DNA from: Candidatus Contendibacter sp.
Lineage (GTDB): Bacteria > Pseudomonadota > Gammaproteobacteria > Competibacterales > Competibacteraceae
DNA: 57,066 bases
Direction: 5' to 3'
Assembly (NCBI GenBank): GCA_029624765.1
Contig: JARSSO010000044.1
Coordinates: forward strand, 1-57,066
Both the position numbers and the translations under genes were made by a program. Positions 51,759 to 57,066 of this stretch are shown here, piece by piece; the first letter of the stretch is position 1, and every line of letters begins with the position of its first letter. The notes beneath the pieces were generated by a model. It was not told where the DNA came from and searched no databases. It saw only the letters and a program-made list of their open reading frames with translations.

Positions 51759-53159
51759 ATGAGCGCCAGCGGCGACATCAGCGTCACGCTGCCGCCACGC
51801 ATCGGCCGTTATCGGGTGACCGGCCTGCTGGGCCGCGGCGCCATGGGCGTGGTCTATCTGGGCCACGATACCGCGATCGATCGCCCGGTCGCGATCAAGA
51901 CCATCCATCGCCGTCTGTTGCAGGGCGCGGAAGGCGTCGAGTGGCTGGCGCGGTTCCAGCGTGAGGTGCGGGCCGCCGGCCGCTGCTTGCATCCCAATAT
52001 CGTCACGGTGTTCGAGTACGGCGAGGAAGAGAACGCGCCCTATATCGTCATGGAGTACGTGCAGGGACGGGAGTTGCGCGATTACCTGAAGGAACGCAAG
52101 CCGCTGCCGCTGACCAATGCCGTGGCGGTGATCATCCAGGTGCTGCGGGCTCTCGGTCATGCCCACGCTTCCGGCGTGGTGCATCGCGATATCAAACCTG
52201 GCAACATCATCCTGCTGGCGGACGGGCAGGTGAAGGTGACCGATTTCGGCATCGCCCGACTGGAAACCGGTATCGGTCTGACCCAGAACGGAATGGCGGT
52301 GGGTACGCCCGGCTATATGGCCCCCGAGCAATTCCGGGGTGAGGAGGCCGACCGGCGCACCGATCTCTACGCCGCCGCCGTGGTGCTGTTTGAGCTGTTG
52401 ACTGGTGTGCGGCCCTTCGACGGGCGCAACGCCAGCGAGATGATGTATCAAGTGCTCAATGAACCGCCACGCCAGGCTACCGTTTTGAATCCCCAGGTGC
52501 CGTCAGGGCTGGAAGCGGTCTTGAGCCGAGCGCTGGCCAAGGCGCCGAACGACCGGTTTCAGGATGCCAGCGCGTTCATCGCTGCCCTGGAAGGGCTGAG
52601 ACTGGTGGAACGCGAGGCGGCCGGCGGTTCCACCTTGGTCCAGGTGAAGCCGGTCCAGGCGCCCGAGCCGCCGCCGCCGAGCACGCCGCCCGGTTGGGAT
52701 CCGGTTTTGCTGGAGCGGGCCGAGCGCTGGCTGACCGAGATTCTGGGGCCGGTCGCAAGAGTGTTGGTGCGCCGAACCGCGCTTCAGGTCGGCAATCCGG
52801 CCGAGCTGGTTCAGCAGTTGATGGCGGCGATTCCTGGCGAGCCGGATCGCCTGTTGTTTCAACGACGAATGCGAACGGTGTTGGATGGCACCGCGGGCAG
52901 CCTGGGTCCGGCGACCGGTGCTTCGGTGATGGGTAGCCAGATGAGCGGGTCGCTGGGGTCGTTCGAGCAGTCCGTGTTGGAGGCCGCCCGGCGGGATTTG
53001 GCGGTCTATCTGGGGCCCATCGCCAAGGTACTGGTCAAACAGATCGCCGCCAAGGCCCGGACATCCCAGGAATTGTATCAGCGGCTGGCCGAGCATATTC
53101 CAATCGCTGCCGACCGAGCGGCCTTCCTCAAGCGCATGCCGTCGGATCCCGCCGGCTGA
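51759..53159 (+). CDS. Serine/threonine protein kinase with duplicated C-terminal domain
   Basis: The 466-residue protein has a Hanks-type kinase domain (about residues 14-275) with intact motifs. The Gly loop is LGRGAMGVVYLG, the Lys lies in PVAIKTI, the catalytic loop is VVHRDIKPGNIIL, DFG is in VTDFGIARL, and APE is in GYMAPEQF. A Pro-rich linker (about 293-308) leads to two homologous segments of about 55 residues (about 312-368 and 405-460), both with RxL-x-GP-A-VLV and ending in an RM. There is no transmembrane helix, unlike many PknB-type kinases. The start is 6 bp after the haem-type sensor gene. The repeats have no name I know. Confidence 0.9.
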   Translation: MSASGDISVTLPPRIGRYRVTGLLGRGAMGVVYLGHDTAIDRPVAIKTIHRRLLQGAEGVEWLARFQREVRAAGRCLHPNIVTVFEYGEEENAPYIVMEYVQGRELRDYLKERKPLPLTNAVAVIIQVLRALGHAHASGVVHRDIKPGNIILLADGQVKVTDFGIARLETGIGLTQNGMAVGTPGYMAPEQFRGEEADRRTDLYAAAVVLFELLTGVRPFDGRNASEMMYQVLNEPPRQATVLNPQVPSGLEAVLSRALAKAPNDRFQDASAFIAALEGLRLVEREAAGGSTLVQVKPVQAPEPPPPSTPPGWDPVLLERAERWLTEILGPVARVLVRRTALQVGNPAELVQQLMAAIPGEPDRLLFQRRMRTVLDGTAGSLGPATGASVMGSQMSGSLGSFEQSVLEAARRDLAVYLGPIAKVLVKQIAAKARTSQELYQRLAEHIPIAADRAAFLKRMPSDPAG

Positions 53160-53230
53160 TCCTCCTGTTGTTTCTGGGATATTCCATCTCCAGTTCCGAA
53201 AGATATTCAGTTGGTCAGTGAATCTTCGTG

Positions 53231-53260
53231 AGTTATCCACAGAAGCTGTGGATAACTTTT
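53231..53260. terminator. Perfect hairpin terminator built from inverted DnaA-box sequences
   Basis: AGTTATCCACAG, a 3-nt loop (AAG) and CTGTGGATAACT then TTTT form a perfect 12-bp stem about 75 bp after the kinase stop. This looks like an intrinsic terminator, though the stem contains TTATCCACA and TGTGGATAA, both identical to the consensus DnaA box. Confidence 0.7.
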
Positions 53261-53423
53261 GGCGTCGGATCGGAGCGGGAATGGCGGAGCTTGAAAAATC
53301 GTGGGGTTGTTATCGTGGACAGGTATTGAATAAAAAGTGAGCGATGCTGATGTGCTTGTGCAGCATTGTCAGTTGTATTCTACTTCATAAATGTATTTTT
53401 ATACCATCATCTTAATTTTTCAC

Positions 53424-54680
53424 TCAAATATTACCATCAACATCGATATCCCAACTCAAATGATGCCGCCGCGCGGTCTCGCGATGCCGAACGTCATCCT
53501 CGGTATGCAGGTACCGGCTGGTCGTACCGAGCGTAGCATGACCCAAATTGTCACGCACATGACGTAGATCGAGATTGCCGTCAGCCATGCGTGAGCCAGC
53601 CGTGTGGCGCAACCAATGTGTCGAGGCCCGTTCCAGCCGTTTGGCCTGCTCCAGCCGATCCGGCTCGGTGGCGCGCAGTCGCTCGGCCGCACGCGCGAAT
53701 ATGGTCTTGACAATCAGATGCACCGCCGCGCGAGTCAGCGGGCGGCACTGGCGACCGATGGGAAGCAGCAGTGGCGTGGGCTCACCGGGTTGTGGCAGAG
53801 ACGGTAGATTTCGAGACTGGCGGTAGCGGACCAGTTCCTCCAGCAACTCGTCGGTTACCGGCACCAGCCGGACTTTGCCCCCCTTGCCGACGACTTCCAG
53901 CCACCAATATTCTCGACCATCCTGGTTGATGCGTTGGAGAAACTGGCCCATGGTGCCGCCGGCCACCTCTGAAATCCGCAAGCCACAGAGATACAATAAT
54001 GAAAACAACCAGCGGACGCGGTGGTAGTGCGCGTGATCACGACATGTCCCTTGTGGGAGCGACTCGATGGTGGCTTTGACCACAGCCCACAAGTCATTGG
54101 TCAGGTAACGGGTGACGTGAGGTGAGGCAAGACGGGTTCGCCGACGTGAAAGCGCCAGGGGGTTGCCAACCAGATAACCCGCGGTGACCAGCCAGGAAAA
54201 TAGTGTATTCAGCACAATCATCGCCTGGCGCTGGCTGGCGGGAGAAAGTGGGCCGGAAAATGGTCGCCAGCGGTGATCCTGGCGACCGGCCCGGTGATTT
54301 GTGGGCATGATCCACCGTTCGGGTGGGTGTGGGTTGGCCAGAAAGCATTGATAACGCAGCAAGTCTTCCTGGGTGAGGGAGGAAAGCGGCTTGCCAAGCT
54401 CCACCAGGGCCCATAACAATAGTCGTTCGGCTTCCTTACGGTAGTTCTGAAAGGTCGTGAGTGTATCCGCATAGCGAGCTAGCCAGATCCGGATGGCTTC
54501 GGGGTCGGTACGGGCGGCGATTTGTGCTTGAGTTGTCGTGGCGCGGTTGCGGTTGCTGCCCATGCTGCCGTCCAGGTTGGGGGGTAGGTCAAGTACTGGA
54601 GCACTTCCCCCAAGCAGGTTGGGTAGAGTTAGAGGTAGAGATGGTTCTGGCGATTGCGTGAGATGAGGTTTGGCGGGCAT
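53424..54680 (-). CDS. Tyrosine recombinase/integrase
   Basis: The 418-residue protein has an N-terminal SAM-like core-binding domain (about residues 60-165) and a catalytic domain (about 200-410). The catalytic residues are visible: Arg in CGLRISEVAG, Lys in VVGKGGKVR, His-x-x-Arg in HWLRHTAGSRM, His in NLGHATLGTTSRYLH and Tyr in the last. The ATG at 54680 is preferred; the frame continues upstream into an AT-rich region. No cargo, excisionase or attachment repeat is adjacent, so this is a lone recombinase. AT-rich sequence flanks it on both sides. Confidence 0.9.
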   Translation of the reverse strand: MPAKPHLTQSPEPSLPLTLPNLLGGSAPVLDLPPNLDGSMGSNRNRATTTQAQIAARTDPEAIRIWLARYADTLTTFQNYRKEAERLLLWALVELGKPLSSLTQEDLLRYQCFLANPHPPERWIMPTNHRAGRQDHRWRPFSGPLSPASQRQAMIVLNTLFSWLVTAGYLVGNPLALSRRRTRLASPHVTRYLTNDLWAVVKATIESLPQGTCRDHAHYHRVRWLFSLLYLCGLRISEVAGGTMGQFLQRINQDGREYWWLEVVGKGGKVRLVPVTDELLEELVRYRQSRNLPSLPQPGEPTPLLLPIGRQCRPLTRAAVHLIVKTIFARAAERLRATEPDRLEQAKRLERASTHWLRHTAGSRMADGNLDLRHVRDNLGHATLGTTSRYLHTEDDVRHRETARRHHLSWDIDVDGNI

Positions 54681-54825
54681 GATGCATTGTCGTTTGAGAA
54701 GATCGTTTCGTAGCTTAAAGATTCTCGACATTATTTCCGTAATGTCAAATTTAAGCCTTCTCACCGCTAATTTATTATGATTACGTGTTATGTAATTTTT
54801 AAGAATTGTGAGCTTTGAAGGCAGG

Positions 54826-54853
54826 TTGACGTCTGTGTTGTTGGGTCTGATAA
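54826..54853 (+). promoter_or_regulatory. Promoter candidate for the DUF4178 gene
   Basis: TTGACG (54826-54831) is followed 16 bp later by TGATAA. It is in AT-rich sequence of the 187-bp gap before the DUF4178 start codon (54868). No good ribosome binding site is visible, so the start could be leaderless or nearly so. Confidence 0.35.
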
Positions 54854-54867
54854 GATGATGATATAAA

Positions 54868-56784
54868 ATGAAAACTACCAATTGCCCGTCTTGCGGAGCC
54901 ACAATCGACTTTCAATCCGCCATCTCCATCCTGACCGTGTGCGCCTATTGCAAAAGCACGTTGATCCGTCACGATCTGGAGCTGGAAAACATCGGCAAGA
55001 TGGCGGAGCTATTGCCGGACTCCTCCCCAATCCAGCTTGGAACCGAGGGAATCTACCGCAAGAACCGCTTTACCGTCATCGGACGCATCCAGCTACATTA
55101 CAGCCAAGGGATTTGGAACGAATGGTATCTTTCATTCGACAATCAGCGCGGTGGCTGGCTAGGCGAAACCCTGGGCAATTACGCGATTACCTTCCTGATC
55201 CGGCCGCCAGAACCGTTACCCTCCCTTTCGGCATTGCGCGCCGGCCAGACCGTGACCCTGAAAGGCCGCGCGTTTCAGGTCGCCAACATCGAAACCGCCC
55301 GCTGCGTCGCCGGCGAGGGTGAATTGCCGATCCGGGTGGGCGCCGGCTACGACGCGCCGGTGGTGGACTTGCAAGCCGCCGGGGATGCGTTCGCCACCCT
55401 GGATTACAGCGAAACACCACCGTTGGTATTCATCGGCGAGCAAGTCCGGTTCGACGATCTAAAGCTGACCCGGCTGCGGGAAATCCGGCCAGCCGGCTGG
55501 GAACCCGACACCGGCATCCAGGCCCAAGCCTTTCAATGCCCCGGTTGTGGCAGTTCCCTGACCATCCGTGCCAAGGGTCAAACCGAAACCCTGGCCTGCG
55601 GGACTTGCGGCTCCATCATCGACATCACGGACGAGAACTTTCGCATCCTCTCCACCTTCAAGGCCAGGATCAAACACGAGCCGCCGATCCCGCTGGGCGC
55701 CCGCGGCCAATTCGAGGACACCGAATTCGAGGCCATCGGTTACCTGCGCCGGGGCGTGACGGTGGAGGGCATGGATTACGAATGGAGCGAAACCCTGCTG
55801 TTTCAGCGGGAACGCGGATTTCGCTGGCTGGTGGAGTACAACGGCCACTGGAGCCTGGCCCAGACCCTCGCCTGGCCGCCATTAGTCACCGGTTATGGCG
55901 CGCATGGCCGAGCTTCCCACCAAGGGCGGACGTATCGGCATTTCCAAACCGCCAAGGCCAGGGTCAGCTATGTGCTGGGCGAATTCTACTGGCGCGTGCA
56001 AGTCGGCGAATTTTGCGAGATTCGGGACTACATCGCGCCGCCCCATCAATTGAGCTTGGAACTTACCGACAAGGAGGCCATCTGGTCGCGGGCCGAATAC
56101 ATCGAGCCCGAAGCGGTCAAGGCCGCGTTCTCGCTGGAATCGCCGCTGCCCGCGCGCATCGGGGTCGGCGCCTGCCAACCCTCGCCTTACGAGGCCCAGC
56201 AACCCCGGTTCCGGCGGTTGCGCTGGCTGTTCCTGGGCGCGCTGCTGCTGGGTCAGGCCGCAACCATCGTTTTTTCCTCCGACCAGCGCGTTCACCAGCA
56301 AACCTTCATCTTCAGCCCCGACACCAGGGACAAGACGCTGACCAGCGAGCCGTTCGCGCTGAGCGGACGCGATTCCAACCTCGTTATCCGCGCCGACACC
56401 AACCTTGACAACAACTGGATCTATCTCGATCTGACGCTGATCGAACGCGATGCCGGCGCTCATTATTCCATCGGCCGCGAGATCGGCTATTACCAGGGCG
56501 TGGACGAAGGCGAACGGTGGTCGGAGGGTGACGCCAGCGATGAGGCCGTGCTGTCCGAAATCCCCGCCGGCATCTACTATTTGAGTGTCGAGGGCGAACT
56601 GCCTCCGTCTTCGCCGACCGTGACCTGCACTCTGACGGTGTTTCGCGACGTGCCGAGTTGGAGCAACTTTTTCCTGGCGCTGCTAGGCTTGTTGATCGTA
56701 CCGCTCATTCTTCGCTGGCGGGCGCGCGCCTTCGAGCGCGTCCGCTGGGCGGAAAGCGACCATGGACCTTCCGGCAAGGATTAA
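54868..56784 (+). CDS. DUF4178 domain membrane protein with two zinc-ribbons
   Basis: The 638-residue protein has zinc-ribbon-like CPSCGATIDFQSA and CAYCKS at the start, then a DUF4178 domain (about 55-200). A second zinc ribbon (CPGCGSSLTIR then CGTCGSIIDI, about residues 225-255) and a second DUF4178-type domain (about 275-400) follow. A hydrophobic helix (about 449-467) precedes a beta-rich domain (about 470-590) and a C-terminal helix (about 598-618). The protein is a duplicated form of a domain found in bacterial operons with DUF350 proteins and others. Function is unknown. A tiny membrane-protein gene follows 51 bp later. Confidence 0.82.
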   Translation: MKTTNCPSCGATIDFQSAISILTVCAYCKSTLIRHDLELENIGKMAELLPDSSPIQLGTEGIYRKNRFTVIGRIQLHYSQGIWNEWYLSFDNQRGGWLGETLGNYAITFLIRPPEPLPSLSALRAGQTVTLKGRAFQVANIETARCVAGEGELPIRVGAGYDAPVVDLQAAGDAFATLDYSETPPLVFIGEQVRFDDLKLTRLREIRPAGWEPDTGIQAQAFQCPGCGSSLTIRAKGQTETLACGTCGSIIDITDENFRILSTFKARIKHEPPIPLGARGQFEDTEFEAIGYLRRGVTVEGMDYEWSETLLFQRERGFRWLVEYNGHWSLAQTLAWPPLVTGYGAHGRASHQGRTYRHFQTAKARVSYVLGEFYWRVQVGEFCEIRDYIAPPHQLSLELTDKEAIWSRAEYIEPEAVKAAFSLESPLPARIGVGACQPSPYEAQQPRFRRLRWLFLGALLLGQAATIVFSSDQRVHQQTFIFSPDTRDKTLTSEPFALSGRDSNLVIRADTNLDNNWIYLDLTLIERDAGAHYSIGREIGYYQGVDEGERWSEGDASDEAVLSEIPAGIYYLSVEGELPPSSPTVTCTLTVFRDVPSWSNFFLALLGLLIVPLILRWRARAFERVRWAESDHGPSGKD

Positions 56785-56835
56785 GCGACCGCCCGACGAG
56801 GATGAATCACCCATCAACCTGGAGAGCCTTGACTT

Positions 56836-56976
56836 GTGCTTTACCGCGGCTATCTGATCAGCGGCATCCTGATCCTGGCACTGTTCGCCACCGCGCAGTA
56901 CCGGGGCTGGAGTATCTTTAGCGCTAGCGAGGCGAAAACCCCGCCGGGCGCCACGCGAGGCATTTATCACAAATAA
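56836..56976 (+). CDS. Tiny membrane protein, 46 residues
   Basis: A GTG at 56836 opens a 46-codon frame with one hydrophobic helix (ISGILILALFATAQY, about residues 8-22) followed by RGWSIFSASE and a Gly/Thr/Arg-rich tail ending in GIYHK. Peptides of this type occur next to DUF4178 genes, so I treat it as real. No strong ribosome binding site is seen. It ends 1 bp before the next gene. Confidence 0.6.
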   Translation: MLYRGYLISGILILALFATAQYRGWSIFSASEAKTPPGATRGIYHK

Positions 56977-56977
56977 C

Positions 56978-57066
56978 ATGCAAGAACACGATCCACGGAC
57001 TGGGGCCGAAGGTTCGGCTCCCCTTTACTACATCGGCGTGGGCGCCTCGGCCGGCGGACTGGAGGC
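56978..57066 (+). CDS. CheB-type methylesterase domain protein, 5' end only
   Basis: An ATG at 56978 opens a frame whose first 29 residues contain LYYIGVGASAGGLE, the N-terminal strand and catalytic-loop start of CheB methylesterases. The gene runs off the window. A CheB-CheR fusion is possible since such fusions often start this way without a receiver domain, but the rest is not visible. Confidence 0.7.
   Translation, partial: MQEHDPRTGAEGSAPLYYIGVGASAGGLE

Noticed and set aside
53231..53260. Possible replication origin from paired DnaA boxes
   Set aside because: No dnaA, dnaN or cluster of further boxes is near and the sequence forms a perfect terminator.
56658..56921. 87-codon ORF overlapping the end of the DUF4178 gene
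   Set aside because: It is in another frame of the DUF4178 gene and the tiny membrane protein; the latter has the better product.

Overview
The window is about 57 kb of GC-rich chromosomal DNA with dense bacterial genes, short intergenic gaps and many ATGA or GTGA stop/start overlaps. Gene content (type II citrate synthase, Mrp-type antiporter operon, MoeA/MobB, BluB with a cobalamin riboswitch, RAYT/REP elements, PAS-GGDEF-EAL signalling) points to a gammaproteobacterium with a flexible redox life style. A wastewater-type lineage such as Competibacteraceae would fit, but that is inference; no rRNA or tRNA is present to settle it.

Layout. 1-0.8 kb: C-terminal part of an unknown exported protein and its terminator. 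1-3.8 kb: VIT/vWA protein with a MerR regulator. 3.8-9.9 kb: a Tat-type FAD oxidoreductase overlapping a 1487-aa CHASE4-like/PAS/GAF/GGDEF/EAL protein, with a good sigma70 promoter. 10.3-12.9 kb: APC permease and mobB. 13-15.2 kb: TSUP transporter, ETHE1-type persulfide dioxygenase and exported DsrE-like protein, probably a sulfide/sulfane-sulfur module. 15.5-17.9 kb: moeA, a YiiX-type NlpC/P60 hydrolase and an unknown protein. 18.1-21.4 kb: two translationally coupled SPFH proteins with vault-like repeats.

21.3-23.1 kb is a plastic patch. A decayed duplicate of the 3' end of the second SPFH gene brackets a pyrimidine-dimer glycosylase gene. It is followed by an IS1595-type transposase fragment and a RAYT transposase flanked by its REP hairpins in both orientations. 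23.1-30.4 kb holds an alpha/beta hydrolase, acyl-CoA synthetase, PqaA-like protein, HdeA-like protein, murI, crcB-DUF190, and bluB behind a cobalamin riboswitch.

30.4-35.8 kb is the most unusual block. An NrtR-like Nudix regulator is divergent from a three-gene operon of a J-domain/pseudokinase fusion, a vWA protein and a PurA paralogue whose aspartate-binding loop is altered. An AT-rich gene with a DUF4062 (TIR-like) N-terminus follows, looking recently acquired. I read this as an undescribed nucleotide-linked stress or defence module; the function is inferred.

36-37.7 kb: small secreted protein, hemerythrin, GST. 37.7-45.6 kb: an Mrp-type operon (E-F-G-DUF4040-B-C-D-[hicAB]-D-small-D) carrying a HicAB toxin-antitoxin pair inside it and a subunit that seems to lack a canonical start codon. 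45.8-49.8 kb: TerC/CBS protein, gltA, DedA. 50.3-53.2 kb: secreted protein, a haem-type DUF3365-HAMP sensor and a Ser/Thr kinase with a duplicated C-terminal domain. 53.4-57 kb: a lone tyrosine recombinase, a DUF4178 membrane protein, a tiny membrane protein and the start of a CheB-type gene cut by the window end.
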